From the NCBI GenBank assembly GCA_902806595.1, contig CADCXC010000005.1, forward strand, positions 496,001 through 560,000: a stretch of 64,000 nt of DNA, read 5' to 3'. Below are positions 31,570 to 44,800 of the stretch, piece by piece (the stretch's first letter is position 1; every line of letters begins with the position of its first letter). Made by a program: the position numbers and the translations under genes. Source of the DNA: Pyrenopolyporus hunteri. Its lineage: Eukaryota; Ascomycota; Sordariomycetes; Xylariales; Hypoxylaceae. A model generated the notes under the pieces. That model made no database searches. It was not told the origin of the DNA and saw nothing but the letters and a program-made list of their open reading frames with translations.

Positions 31570-34500
31570 TTATTCATCGGCGTTGTCGTCCTCCTCCTCC
31601 TTGGATGCCTTAGCTTCGGCTTTAGCCTTCACCCACTCAGCAGCCTTAGCGCTGACCTTCTCCCTGCTCTTCACGTCGCCGTTCTTCTCCTCCCAGTCGG
31701 CCCACCGCTTGAACCATTTCTTGGCCGCTCTCGGCTTGAGGCCCTTGACCTTAGTGGCGCGCTCGAAGATATCGCGGATGACGGTCTTGTCGGCGCCGGG
31801 CACGTCCTCGTGATCGAGAAGCTGGTTCCAGAGGTCGAATCGCTTGGGGAAGGAGGCTAGGAGACCCTCGAACATGGTCCGTCCCAGCTCCGGGTTGCGG
31901 TGCGGCGAGTTGAACTCGAGCGCCGCGAACTTCGTCATCAATGGGAAGCGTGCGTGGTTCGGCAGCGCCTGAGTAGCCCGTGGCAGTAGCGCTCGCGCTC
32001 GCTCCGGTTGGTTCCGGACAGCGTGTAGCCAGTGTGCGTAGTTATACCAGACGTCCGGTGAACTTGCACCGAATTTCTTGACGAGAGCTTGGAAAAGCTC
32101 GTCCGCTTTCTATTGACCTATTAGTATTCGCACGCGGGAGAGCGCGCCTGGAATGAGACTTACCTCGGCCTTATCCTCTTGTATATAGATACTGGCCAAG
32201 CGTTGGTACACCTCCTGTTGATCGTTGACCTGGCAAGCACGCTTGAAGACTTCCTCAACACTGTCGTCGTTTCCGAACCGGACCTCGAGATTGAGATACG
32301 CGATCCAAGCGTTGAGCTTTTCCGTCTCTTCGGTGCTCACAATAGTCGTAACCGCACGTTCGGCTACCTCGCGAGCTTTCGCGAGCTCGCTGACTTGCAT
32401 CTGGTGGGCCATGTATTCGATCCACAAAGCGGACGAGTTCGGTTGGCGATTGAGAAGTTGCTCATAGTCGACGGCCGTTCTTGGACCAAAAGCATCCAAG
32501 TCGCCGCTCTTGTCTACTTCGATCTGCGGCTTTCGTCGCTTCTTTTTCTTCTGTGCTGCGCCGGCATCTTCGTCTACGTCGTCGCCCGCGCCGTCGAGCT
32601 TGTCGAGCGCGTTGGCAGACCAATCGAAGCCACCAGCGTCTAGGGGAGCAATTTCGTCGGCTTCCTTATCCGCCATTTCGGTGTCCTCATTATCCGTAGC
32701 TCCTTCTAAGTCGTTATCAACCCCTCTAATGTGTATAGAAGCGCCCGCATCTTCCATTTCATCGTCCTCGTCTACGTCTTCGCCTTCGTCTTCGTCGTCG
32801 CTGCCATTCAAGAGTGTAACGCCGGCTTCGTCCTCCTCCTCATCACTATCGTCGACATCCATGTCATCCACACCCTCGAAGTATGACGGCTTGAGACCAA
32901 AGTTGATCCGCTTCTTCTCCTTATCAAGTTTCAAGATAATCGCCTTTACGATGTCACCCTCAACAAACAGCTTGCGCGCGTCCTGGATGGGCTTCTCGGC
33001 CATCTCGCTGCGGTGGCATAGCCCGCTGACGTTCGCGGAGCCTTCAATGACGATAAATGCGCCAAATTCTTCCACTTTTCGGACTTTGCCCGTGACGATC
33101 TGGCCCTCGCGAAGATCCGAGTAGTTTATCAGCGGAACGAACTCCTTGTCGACGACTGAAGATTTGAGGCTCATCTGCACGTGGCCCGCTGTAGTGTCCA
33201 CCGAGATGATTCTGCCCTTGACAAGCTGGTCGACTTGGTACTCATCTTTCCAGTCCTTGATGAACCTATCCGAGAGATCGGAAATCTTGACCATCGCCGT
33301 CACATTTCCACCAAGGCCCACGAATAACCCCTTATCCGAGACGTTCTTCACAAAGCCTCGGAGCACGTCGCCGACCTTGACTTGGGTCGCTTGGGTGATC
33401 TCGCGATCCTTGATAGGTAGGGACGAGTTGAGCACTCTCGAAGGGCGGGTCGAGAGGCGGATTTTCTTGTTACTCTTGTCGACTTCGACGACCGAAACTC
33501 TAACGATGCTGTTCTTATTATAAGATAGTGTGTTTGCTTCGCCGTAGTCGTCGCTTATGTCTATCAAATGGACCGGACCGGAGACGATGTCACTGAGTTG
33601 TACAATAATCTGTCGTTCGTTAATCTTCGTAATGCGACCAGGAAGAACCATATTCTGCTTGACGGTGTCCCAGGTAAGATCTCGTGAGGAGCCAGAGGAG
33701 CGTGCTGAGAGGTCAAGGCGGCCTTCCGCGGCATTGACAGCGAGGACGCGAACACGCAACGCCGACCCAACCGGGAAGTTTGACGCAAGGTTCTCGAGCT
33801 GCGATACATCGTCGGTTATTTCTAGCGTGCCGATCCTGCCCCGGACATTGGGCGACAGCGTCACCCAGAGGGCATTCTTGTCGACGTTATTGACAAAGCC
33901 CACATGGGTAGAACCCAACTCTAACTTATCATATGATAATACCTCGGGGGCATCTTTCTTCAAGTCGCTTGGCTTCGCTGATAACTCGAGAACCGAGTGA
34001 GCCGAACGGTGTGATATGGGCAAAAAGCGATGGTTCCTCGCATCGTGGATGCCTAAGACTCGAACCGTGATTGTGCTGTTTGTCCGGAAAGTACTCAACG
34101 GCGACTTACGGTTCGAAATTTTATCCCAAGTATCGAATACTTGGGAGGCATCTATACGCCCTTGTACGTTGTCTGAAATCTTGACGTTAAGCTGTGTATT
34201 CTTAACGGATGTGATTTTGGCCTTGACTATTTTGCCCACGGATATGTCATCCATCGACGAAATGGTCTCGTCCACTGGGTTTTCAACCTTGCCTGGCGCT
34301 GTCGGAGGAGTGATAATCTTCGAAGCTTTGTCATCTTCGAATGAAGAGGAAGCAGCAACAATCCTGCCGTGATCTCGGTCGACAGAATCGATCCTAACTA
34401 ATATAGATTGGAATTTTTCCAGGCCAAAGTCTACTTTCTTCTGATCTTCCCGAGGTAATTTGGACTTGGGTAATAAGGCAACAAGCTGACCGCAGAATTG

Positions 34501-37042
34501 GACGAAGACTGCTGTAGCAGTAATATTCCTTACGAACCCTTGACGAAGGTCACCGACCTTAGCTTCCTCTAAAGAGGTGAGAAGTTTGCCGTCCTGGCTG
34601 GCCTTGACGAAGCTAGGTTTCTTCGATAGTGATATATATCGGCGGCCTTCGTTCTTATCTAGGACCACGAGATCGCTGAGAGTTTGCCCGACACGGATAT
34701 GTTTCAGGGCGGACTGGCATTTTTTGGGGCGATCGGCAAGATGCCATACTGATAGCATGGCTTTTAACGAGCTGTCGACTAACTCAACAAAAACATCATC
34801 TTCGGTCTTCTGCACAACTTTAGCAGAAACGATATCCCCGGGCTGAAGTTTCTTGAGCGCAATCTGTTTGTCAAGACCGAAAGCCGAGGGATCTTTGCAG
34901 GAAACGAATAGCTTTCGTGCCTCGACGTCGAAGTTCAGGACGTGAACGCTGACAACCTGACCAACCCGGAAATGCTCTTTTGGATCCTGAATGTACGCCT
35001 CGCTCATTTCCGAAACTGGCAGATACCCTTTGAGAGAACCGTAGAATTGTACGATGGCGCCGTTGGGGAATATCTTGACTATCGTACCTGGAACCTGCAT
35101 ACCCACGGCGACTTCTTCAAAGGATTTAAGGGGCACCGCCTCGGAGTTCACCAGCGTCTTCTTTAGCGTAAGCTTGACTTGCCGTTTGACCGGGTTGGTT
35201 GAAAGCACACGAGCCTTAACTTTCAGGCCTTCCCGGAATTTCTTTTCTGGATGCTGTAGTCGAACGTCCGCAAGATGCATCTCCGGGACAAAGCCAACGA
35301 TACCTTCCGCAAGCCTAACAAGTAGACCACTGACGCCCTCCTGGTTTATCATCAACTTCTCGATTTCTCCGGTAACGATTTCGCCTATGGGGATATCCTC
35401 GATCCGCAAGAACGGTTGCTCCAGGACGTGCTTCTCGAATGATAATTGGAACACGCCGTCGATAGCATTGTAACCCACTACACGGCCTCGGTGCACTGAG
35501 CCTGTTTTGAAAGGGCCGGAGGTCTCGGAAAGCATATCGACCTTGCCATCTTTGACTCTGGAAATATGCACGAACCCAGGTACTCCCTCGACGCCCACAT
35601 CGACAAATAGGCCGATTTCCGGATCAACCTTGGTGACGGTACATTGTTCTACCACCGAAGATATGGGGAGAGCATCTAAAGCTAGCTTGCCTGAGGAAGT
35701 CGACTTTGACTTCAAGGATACCACATGGTCTAGTAGGGAAATGCCCAGTTTAGGATCTTTGGCCGTGGGAAAGTTGCATATTACACGGGCTCTGTACTTC
35801 TTCCCGATCTTGTACTTGGATTCTAAGTCGAGAGCATTTGGACCGAGACCCGAATGGATCAGGTCGGCCGTCACGTCCAAGGACCCCATGACCTTGCCGA
35901 CTACGCCGCGTCTGGTAACATCGGACACCATGAATTCTACCGCGGATCCTGGCAAGAATGTGTTGATCGTAGTAGCTTCCGAAGCATAATTCTGGATTTT
36001 TCCAATTTTGTTCGGAAGAGTGGTCAGCTGCGCTACCTTGCCATTGGCGCTCTTCCCTGTGACGAGACACAGAACAACACCTCCGGGCTGCATTTGGGGC
36101 TCGGGTATATCTTGGGATAACTCTTTTCGAGGTAAGAATCCTCGAAGATCTGAGCCAGGGAGCCCGAGCTCCATGACGAAGCCATGGTCTTCGGCGCTAG
36201 TGACCATCGCCATGACAGTGCAGTTGGTTACGACGTCTTGGCTGGATAATCCTGTATTGGAGAGAGCTGGGTGTAAGGATAATTCAATGCGTTTTCTGGG
36301 TTTCGCAGAAGTAGCCGTCGACTCTTCGATCGTCGACGTGACATAAGCGCGGACATACTGGCCGACTTTAAAGATAGCTTTCAGATCGAGACCAATCTCT
36401 TCATCATCCTCTTCCTCCTCATTAGCTGCTTCGGCCGCTATCCTCTCATTCAGGGTGTCGGAGATAGCCGTTATCGGCACATGGCCAGAGAGGTTGTTGG
36501 GCAGGGCTAGAATAAGTTCCAGGGGATGGATTTCGGCAACCTGACCCAGGACTAGAGAACCCTTGACCAGTCGCTGGCGTAGTTATTAGTATCAAATTCG
36601 AACATGCTCGCGGTCTTAATTTGGGACGAACCTTGTAGTTGAGACTTTCGACTTTCGCGCCCTCTTCGCCTTGAAGGGGACCTCCAGATTTTCCATCTCT
36701 TGTTGCCTTGGCCTTCTTCTTAGAAGCTCGGTCCGTCTTCTTTGCACCCTGTCCGGACGCTTGCTCAAAGAGAACATCCTGCTTTGCCTGGATAGAGATT
36801 TGCTTATGCTCAAGGGGAGTAAGTACGCTGCCGCCACCGCGAGGGAATAGAGGCTCCTCCTCCTTTAAGCGCGAGACCGCAGGCGCGCTGGCCGGTTTCG
36901 AATTGGAGCTCGGCTTCGTTTCGCTCTTGTTGGGAGTCTTGTCGGACTTGGATCGTTTCGACGGCCGCGAGTCGCTTTGCGCTTTTGAGGCTTTCGCGGT
37001 GGACGATGCCCCTGGGGCATCCTTCCTCTTGAGAGAGCTCAT
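31570..37042 (-). CDS. RRP5: rRNA biogenesis protein RRP5
   Basis: Exons 37042-36632, 36573-32164 and 32109-31570 give 1786 aa. The introns are 58 bp (GTTCGT ... GCCAG) and 54 bp (GTAAGT ... AATAG), both phase 0. The Lys/Ser-rich N-terminus is a likely nucleolar signal. About a dozen S1 RNA-binding repeats run from ~150 to ~1370, each with G-D/S-V-x-G-x-V starts such as VGDVLRGFVKNVSDKGLFVGL and REGQIVTGKVRKVEEFGAFI. A very acidic linker (~1370-1480) leads to C-terminal HAT/TPR-like repeats from ~1500 (LWIEYMAHQMQVSELAKAREVAERA). Rrp5 is needed for both 18S and 5.8S/25S pre-rRNA processing in the early pre-ribosome. It shares a 509-bp divergent promoter with the YML020W-like gene. Confidence 0.96.
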
Positions 37043-37551
37043 TGTCTATCGCATGGCAAATTGTTAATGCACATGCGCCGTTCTAGGGAGTCAAGATTGA
37101 ATTGTTGGAATATTTTAATGGCGATCCCACTTGGAACTTTGAAATTCAATTGTCTGCCCAGACAACTTTTTTTTTCGCAGCACCTAGTACTGTTATCGAT
37201 TATCGATAAGACTGGGTACCAGTTGGTATTTTAGCAGGGGTCCAAGTGTTAACGGGGCCACCCCCACCTCTCATTACCTAACCTCCCATTGGCGGCCGTC
37301 TTTGTCCTTCAGGGGGCCAAGCGTCCCGCTATCCTACTGTAATGCAGGTTGTCGCTCCGAGGTCCAGGCAGCTCCTTCCAGGTACCTAGGTAGGTACCTG
37401 CTATTAACAACTTACCCAGAAGCACATCCATGGACGTAAGCTTAACTGCCAAAGTCATTACGTAGTGCAACTTGGAATAATCAACAACCAAAAGTTGGCA
37501 GCAGAATATTCCCATGAGGTTGATGTCTTAAACTTCCTATGGTGGTGAGCC
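37043..37551. promoter_or_regulatory. Divergent promoter of RRP5 and the YML020W-like gene
   Basis: A 509-bp gap between two divergent ATGs. It contains TTATCGATTATCGATAA at 37193-37209, a poly-T/TTTTTTTTTTCGC tract just before it, and a TACCTAGGTAGGTACCT palindrome near 37382-37398. Confidence 0.5.
37193..37209. promoter_or_regulatory. Tandem TATCGAT palindrome in the RRP5 promoter
   Basis: Two overlapping TATCGAT units form a near-perfect palindrome, mismatched only at the centre. The same core (TTATCGATAA) occurs at 21082-21091 between MRPL23 and CCS1. Confidence 0.35.
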
Positions 37552-40436
37552 ATGATGAGCCCCCGGAAACGTGCAAAGCCAAATCCCTCCAGGAGGCAGA
37601 ATAGTAATACAGGTAGTTCACCTGCAAGTCTGCCGCCACAGACTAACAGCAGCGTTGCGTCACAACAACCTCCGTCCGCCCCAGACCAGTCGATGCCGCC
37701 CACGAAGCGAGATAGTTCGAATACATCCACATCCACATCCACATCCACGGCTATAAATCCGAATGTCGCAAACCAGGTCTGCAATCTACCGCCATGGTCT
37801 AGCCATATCCTAGTTATTGTTAGCTAAACAGTTTCCATGCCGCAGGTGCATAAATCTCGGAGTTGGTATGGCTCCTGGCCACGAGTACCTAAGTCGTCTG
37901 CCTCGACCCAAGTCTCACATCAGACTATCGCGGGCGGCACTCTAAGTCCGAACGCTGCTCCCGACTTCAGCCGTTTCAAACCTAAGAAGGACAATAATTC
38001 TAGCGACACCGACGACCAGTCCGTCAAGACGCTACCTAGGATTGCGGAGGCCTGTGTGATGTCCGAGCAAGATGGTAATAAATCTACAAAGCTTGAAGCA
38101 AATGAGGCTGGGGGCGCAGGCGATAGTGGCGATAAAAGAGATTCGTCAAAGGAGCAAGGGACTTCCGACGCGGCTATGGATAATACCGAAACTCAACCCA
38201 CGGCGGAAACAACAACAGAAACGACGCAACCACCTCAGAAGTCTTCCGGTTGGTTTGGATGGTTGGGCAGATCGCCAGCGACGGCGGCGACGACTGCCCC
38301 CAAGGACGAAAACACGGAGATCGAACCCCGTAAAGAGCCCGAAAGTACACAGTTAGATGCATCACAACAACCTTCTACTGAGCCTATCGCTACTGAACCC
38401 AGCGAAACTTCGCCGGAACCTGCTCAACCCCCGGCTGCTAAGCCAACCGGCTCTTGGTTTGGATTTTGGTACTCGTCGTCAACTTCTGCGATACCAGATG
38501 GTTCCACGCCAGCAACAACAACCGATACGTCACCGGTTCAGGAATCTGTGCCAAAGGAGAACGAAGATGTGGTGATGGAAGATGCTCCACCTTCAAAGCC
38601 AACAGAAGTTAGCCAGCCAGCCACTAATTCAACATGGGCTTTCTGGTCTAGAGATACGGGTAAGAAGAACAGCACGAAAGCAGCTGCTATCTCGGAACCT
38701 GGCGAACTGGCTATTATTGGTGACGGCTCGGAAGCGAACCCGAAACGGTCGACTGGTGCCGAGGTCAACGGGAATGCCACACCTACGAAAGAGCCTCCAG
38801 CTAAGGCTGTAAAAGAAACGTCGGTTAAAGCAGGATCGTCTAAGAAGGGCAAGAGGATACGACCTAAATCTATGGATATTGATGAATCAATATCAAGACC
38901 AGATACTCCGCAATCAGACGCCTCCTCGAAGACTGCACCGCCTAAAGCTTCTACCCCAGGTCTAAACAAGTCCTCTGCACCGAACTTGCTTTTGCCATCG
39001 TTCCGTAGCACGTACCGTATGAAGAATAATCCATCAATAGTGAAGCAGATTGCGCAGCTGCTTCTACGGACGCAACAGCCCCCTACAAACCACGTATACC
39101 TCGTTAAGGAGCCTCCAAAGGTTAAGAAAGCCGTAGCCATCGGTATTCACGGCCTGTTCCCAGCGTCGTATCTGCGACCGATGATCGGCCAGCCAACAGG
39201 GACCTCTATTCGCTTTGCGAACCATTGCGCTGAAGCGATACGGAGATGGGCTGAGAGCCATGGGTGCGGAGACTGCGAGATCGAAAAGGTCGCTCTTGAG
39301 GGCGAGGGCAAGATCGCAGATAGGGTTGACAACCTTTGGAAACTCCTCCTGAATTGGATAGATCATATCCGTAGCGCCGACCTCATTGTTCTTGCCTGTC
39401 ATTCCCAGGGAGTCCCTGTTGGTCTAATGCTTCTTGAAAAGCTGATAGACATGGGAATAATAACCTCTTCTAAAGTTGGCGTCTGCGCCATGGGTAAGCA
39501 ATCTGCATCGATAGTAATTGATATGGTATGGTGTTGGTTACTAACATGGCGTTTAGCCGGTGTTTCGCTTGGGCCTTTCCCCGACTACAAGTCCGGCATG
39601 GGTAGTAAGTGCTTAACCCCGTCAGCTATTCTTCAAGCAGCAGCAGTTAACGTTGAATACCCTAGTGTTGATGGGTTCCGCTGCTGAACTGTGGCAATTC
39701 GCGGACCCGGAGAGTGAAATATCCAAGAGGTACCGACATGCTCTCGAAGCTGTCATTGCTTACGGCGCTCGTATCACGGTGAGTTTCAGAGAAAAAACAA
39801 TATAGTTTTTGCTATTTATGTATTAATCATTACGAATACTAAACGTGACGCAGTACGTTGGGAGCATTGACGATCAACTGGTTCCTATGGAATCGGCTAT
39901 CTACGCGCCCGCTTCTCATCCCTACATATATCGCGCCGTGTTTATAGATGGCCGTGTCCATGCCCCGGATTTTATCGCTCACCTAGTCGGGTTTGCATTG
40001 AAACTTCGGAACTTGGGGGTATCCGATCACGGGCTCATCCGCGAGCTCTCGATACCGCTTGCTGGCAGTCTTTATTCTGGAGAGGGCCATTCGAGGCTCT
40101 ACGACGACGAACAAGTATATGAGTGAGTTTCCATCAACGGTTAGAGAATGATTGTTAAGGTTGCTAATACGCTGCAGCTTGGCAATATCGCATGCCCTCG
40201 AGACTACCAGTGTACCTGGCGTCCCATGCAGAATTCAAAAGCCGGAAAAGTTAGGGAATCCTAACCCATTCGTATTACCTTGGATTATGCGTGGGTTGCT
40301 AGAAGAGGAGTTTGTTAAGACGGAATTGTATTCGGAGACGACGGAGTTGTTGAGGCAATTTGACAATTGGTCGCCTAACACGAAGGCGCTGAAAGACGTC
40401 AAATACAGATTAGAGGCCGTCCGGTCAAAACTATAA
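37552..40436 (+). CDS. YML020W-like alpha/beta-hydrolase-fold protein
   Basis: Exons 37552-37776, 37846-39493, 39557-39604, 39666-39778, 39854-40122 and 40178-40436 give 853 aa. The first ~440 residues are disordered and rich in Ser, Thr, Pro and acidic residues. They carry four short Trp motifs: SWYGSW at ~81, GWFGWL at ~210, SWFGFW at ~278 and TWAFW at ~338. The C-terminal half matches the fungal family of yeast Yml020w. It begins KKAVAIGIHGLFPASYLRP, then has a lipase-like nucleophile elbow ACHSQGVPV (Ser at ~595), a GSAAELW motif, and SIDDQLVPMESA, which may supply the acid. The function of the family is not established; a lipase or esterase activity is only inferred from the elbow. Exon 3 is just 48 bp, and its 3' border is the least certain. 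Confidence 0.82.
37723..37746 (+). repeat. (ACATCC)4 coding hexanucleotide repeat
   Basis: Four perfect copies in exon 1 of the YML020W-like gene encode alternating Thr-Ser. Confidence 0.9.
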
Positions 40437-41841
40437 TTTCGACGATGTCTATGACCACATACGCGGGTACCTATGTAATTACGGGTAACCGAGATTTCTG
40501 GATTCTCTTCGGGGGAATAGAGGGTCATTGGGAACGTGCGAGGAGTTATACGGCCAGGCTTTAGGGAGGGAATGCATCAAGAACACCTACTACCATTATG
40601 TGGATCATGGAAACGCTATACATTAGTACACTACCTATGTACCTAGGTACCTAGTTATTAGTTTGTATTTAATAACTCCTAAGCGGTGCACATCCGAACC
40701 CGCTTGAGTTTAGACGGGTTACCCGCGTTAATAGCAGACAAGATCAGAGAAATCAAGGTTTGAAATGAGTGAAATGAGTGAAATGAGCAGCGCCTCCTTT
40801 ACGTATTGGGATAGACGGGTCCACCGCTTAGGCAGGTACCTCCTTAGGAGGTAATTGAATCGAAGCACCGGAGAGGGCGGGACGGGAGCAACCGAAGTTT
40901 GCTCATTTTATATTAATTCCTTCAGGGAGAGAACTCAGTCTGTAAACTTCAAACTTTATCTATACGGTTTTTAAAGGGGCGACGTCTCGAGTTTTCTTTT
41001 CGTCGATTTAGCCTCCTTTGTCTTTTAAGAATACCTACATTCGAGGTGAGTGAAGCGTCTTTCTTTTACTTGGCGCTTAGAAGAATCGAAATATGATCGA
41101 CTCGAAGCCGATAACCTTAATCTCAAAGAGGTTAAAAATCTACGTGTAACTGCTGTAAGTAGGTGGTACCTATCTCCAGGGCTATCTCCAGGGCTTGTAG
41201 GGAGGCCACCCAGGGAGGCAGGGAGGCAGAGAGTACAAGTTAATGGTGCAATTAATGGTGTAATCAGCGGTGCGCTCCAGCGGTACCACCCTTATTTTAG
41301 CGTATCATTTCCACCAATGCGGCTGCATTGTGACGTGCATACCCTCGCCCATTTCTTTCCTATTCAAGCCTTTCCTTCCAACATTCCCATTTGTCACCAT
41401 TTTGCGATCCCTCTTCCGCCTTGCCCTGCCAAGGGGAGCTACATACATACCTACGATACCTAATAATTCCCAGACATCTACGGATTACACACACAGAGCT
41501 TGTCCGCTCCAAGCCCACTAATAGCTCCCTAGGGATTACGAGCCTACACACCGTTCGTCCTATATACATGTGCCCAAAGGTGCAAGGAATAGCTGCGAGC
41601 TAGAAGGACAAAGCCAACCCGTGTCTTTATTAACTTACTTGCCTACCTACATAGTAATCTCCATCCGCAGCGATATGGACTAGCACCTAACCCGACGACT
41701 CGGATGATGCAGGGAGCAGAAGAATTGGACGCGAAATTGTAAGGATGAAGAGAGAGATCTGGTGGTTTGCCTCGTTGTGCTGATATCACCTTCTTCATAA
41801 GCCAGCAACGCGGGACGCGCCTTGCGTGAGGTGCCCTCGAT
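40437..41841. other. Intergenic region upstream of FMP27
   Basis: No gene is recognised. It holds the palindrome TACCTAGGTACCTAG near 40637-40652, a 9-bp tandem repeat (40761-40787), direct repeats near 41172-41230 (CTATCTCCAGGG, AGGGAGGC), and the FMP27 promoter and leader. Confidence 0.55.
40761..40787. repeat. (TGAAATGAG)3 tandem repeat
   Basis: Three perfect 9-bp copies in the intergenic DNA before FMP27. Confidence 0.9.
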
Positions 41842-44800
41842 ATGGCACTCTTAAACCCGACCTTTATCTTCGGCGTCGTCGTCGTCCTATACCTCTCGTC
41901 CTTCATCCTATTAGCCGTACTCCGTATAATAACCGGCGTATCCATACAGCGGATCGGATACTTCTCCCTGCGACGACTAGCTTATACCCCTAGGGATGGC
42001 ATCAAGATCGAGATCCGCGGCCTCGGCCTCAACCTCCACCGTCCGACTTTCTCCCAGCCCACCTGGCTCAGCGTGGTAATAAGCGAACTCGCCGTGACCG
42101 TGGACATTAAAGAGCTCGAGAGACAGAAGCACGCCGGGGTTGATCAAAGCGAGAGTGGGAGCGATGACGAGGCTGGCCAGGGGGTGGACCCTGATAAAAA
42201 GGATACCCCTTCGAAGAACCTGCTTTCCAGGCACGCCACGTTCGAGGCTGCTCGTAGCGCCACTTGGAAGCAACTCACAAAGATCAAGGAGCGCATAAAG
42301 AAGCTTCATCGAAATGTTCGCTGGATTCGCATGGTTGACGTCGTCGCTACCGACTCCACCTTGCATATCGTCGATGCTGGACAAGTACAATTTGGTAGCT
42401 TCACAATCGCTCTAGATACGCGGAACCGCATGGTCGACCGCGCACGCTTCTTCTTCCAGACCAAAGCCGATAAGCAGCGCCAACAGCACTCCGCCGAATG
42501 GATAGCCACCCTCCGAAGCGTGTTATTTACGGCTAAAGGGGCAGAAGCCATCGAGGTCTTAGACAGCGCTACGCTGAACGTCCACGGGTTCCTCTACGAG
42601 AATCTAGATGGTCTACGAGACGCGGCCATCGCGCTGAAACTCGGCAGAGTGCATATCCCTTACGACGACGTCCGAAGTTGCATCGAAAATTATAAAAAAT
42701 CGAAGCTCCAGAGCTCAAAGACGTACACGCAGGCCGAGTCAATCCGGGTGTCGGTCGATAAGGTCATACAAGAGATTGATCAGCCCGGCAGCACTGACCA
42801 GGAGCTCATGCAGACTGTCTCCGATTCTAAGGAGTTCGTGAGTTCGATTCTCCGAGGAATCAAGGAAGTCCAATTTGCAGTGAGCTTCGTCAGCTTGACG
42901 AAGAGATTGGATGTTGTAAAGTCTGCTGGCTCGCCTTTACTTCTGAATGCTTCGATGAAGGAGGTCGGTATAGATCTGCATCGTCTTGACCCTAAGTCGC
43001 CGGCGCACCGCATGTACTTTCCGTCCAAAGATATCGCACACGAGGCTCTAGGCGCGGCGCTTTCAATTTCTGTCGGGCTTGACGATGGTAATGGCAAGCC
43101 AGAAAGGGTGGTATACATTCCTATGGCCACCACAACGGTGAAGACCACTCTGCCTTCAAAGACCGTAGAACTATCTGATGTTGGAAGCGCCGAAGAAAGA
43201 AACGCCAACATCCTCTTCGCTAATTCTGTGGTCACCTCACCTTCTGTGGATTTAGATCCAAAGCATCTTCCGGTGATCCTTGCTCTCCTCCAGCCCCGAC
43301 CGAAAGCGCCAAAAGCCCGAGCACAGCAGAGACATATGCTCATTTCTCGTCTTTTGCCGAAGGCCAATATTAAATTTTCTATGCACGAACCAGTCATAAG
43401 GATAGCGTTGCCTCCAGTTGAGAAGACCCAAGACCCGGATGACTTCGACTTGATTATCTCGTCTATATCGTCTATCTCACTTGATCTAGAATCCTTCCAT
43501 TCTCCGGTTGAAGATCTACACTACTCTTTGGTGGCGTCTGCCCGGCTCCAAACCCACCATCTCTATTACCAGACTACCCAGGGTAGTCGCTTCGATCTAG
43601 TAGACACCGAGTCGTTCGACCTCAAGATCCAACTCTCGGCAAATCCCGACGTCCACGTAGTTGCCAATGGCCATGTTCAGACATTTGCTATTCGTATGAC
43701 CCGCCCGGAGATAACAAAGGGCCTGCGCCAGATTGTTCGTCAACTCAAACTAGATGTAGAGCCCGACAAACGAGTGAGGTCGAAGACGCAGAGATCGCAA
43801 AACATCGTTCGCGCTTTGCCGCAGTGGCTACTTCATTTCTCAGTACAGGTTGAGGAGTTCAGTGCCGAAGTCACCGGGATCGACGATGATTTCCCCGAGC
43901 ACACGAGGGGTGTTGTGCTACAAATAGAATCGTGGTCGACCGAATATCGTGCTCAGAGATTAGATACATTGCGAAACCGGCCAATATCGAGGAGACGGAC
44001 CGCTAGCCGGTCCTTTATGCCGGACGCGGAATTTCTTAAATCGATTTCCGCGCCGCCCACTCCGCGTAAGAAGCCGCAGTGCGACGGTGATGGACGAAAA
44101 CTCACCCTCCATACGCGGGGCCTGGAGGTTTATATAGTCGAAGCACCTGAGAAATGGGAAGCCGAGCCGTTTGTGCAAATGCCTCGCTTTGAGATAGCTC
44201 TCTCGACACACAGCGATTCTCAGGGCCCGATCCTGCACGTTCACTCCCACATGAGGACTCTCCTCCTCCGCTACTCGCTCTTCCGGCATTATTCCGTAGG
44301 CGTTGCTATTATGGTCTTGCGAAGGGCGTTCGTGAGAGGACCAGGGCCGCAACGTCCGGCGCCAACAAGTCCGAAGTCTGGATACTTAAGCCCTCCGCTA
44401 GTATCCCCCGACTCGCCGGTAACTGGCCAAATGGATGGATTTCCTATGCGCACTAAGGAGCTCGTCTCGTTTGATGTCAAAGCCGCTCTTATTCAGGTCA
44501 AGGCCGAAATGCCTGGGGACCCTCCTTTGATGATACAAATCTACGGCACAGAGGCCGGCCGGCACAGGTGGTCGCCTCCATTTTTCTTCTCGAAACTAGT
44601 GCGCCTATATGCTGGCGCGCCCCGGATGCGAGGTGTTTGGGCACGCATCGCAAGCATTAAGACGATTCGCTTAGACTACCGCCAGTCGCGGAAGATGATG
44701 TCAGGCGGGGGTTTCCAGGATGATAGAATGTTTGACATAGTAACCGATGCCGTACGGTTAGCGGTGCCTCACGAGCTTATCATCAGCCAGATATCCGACA

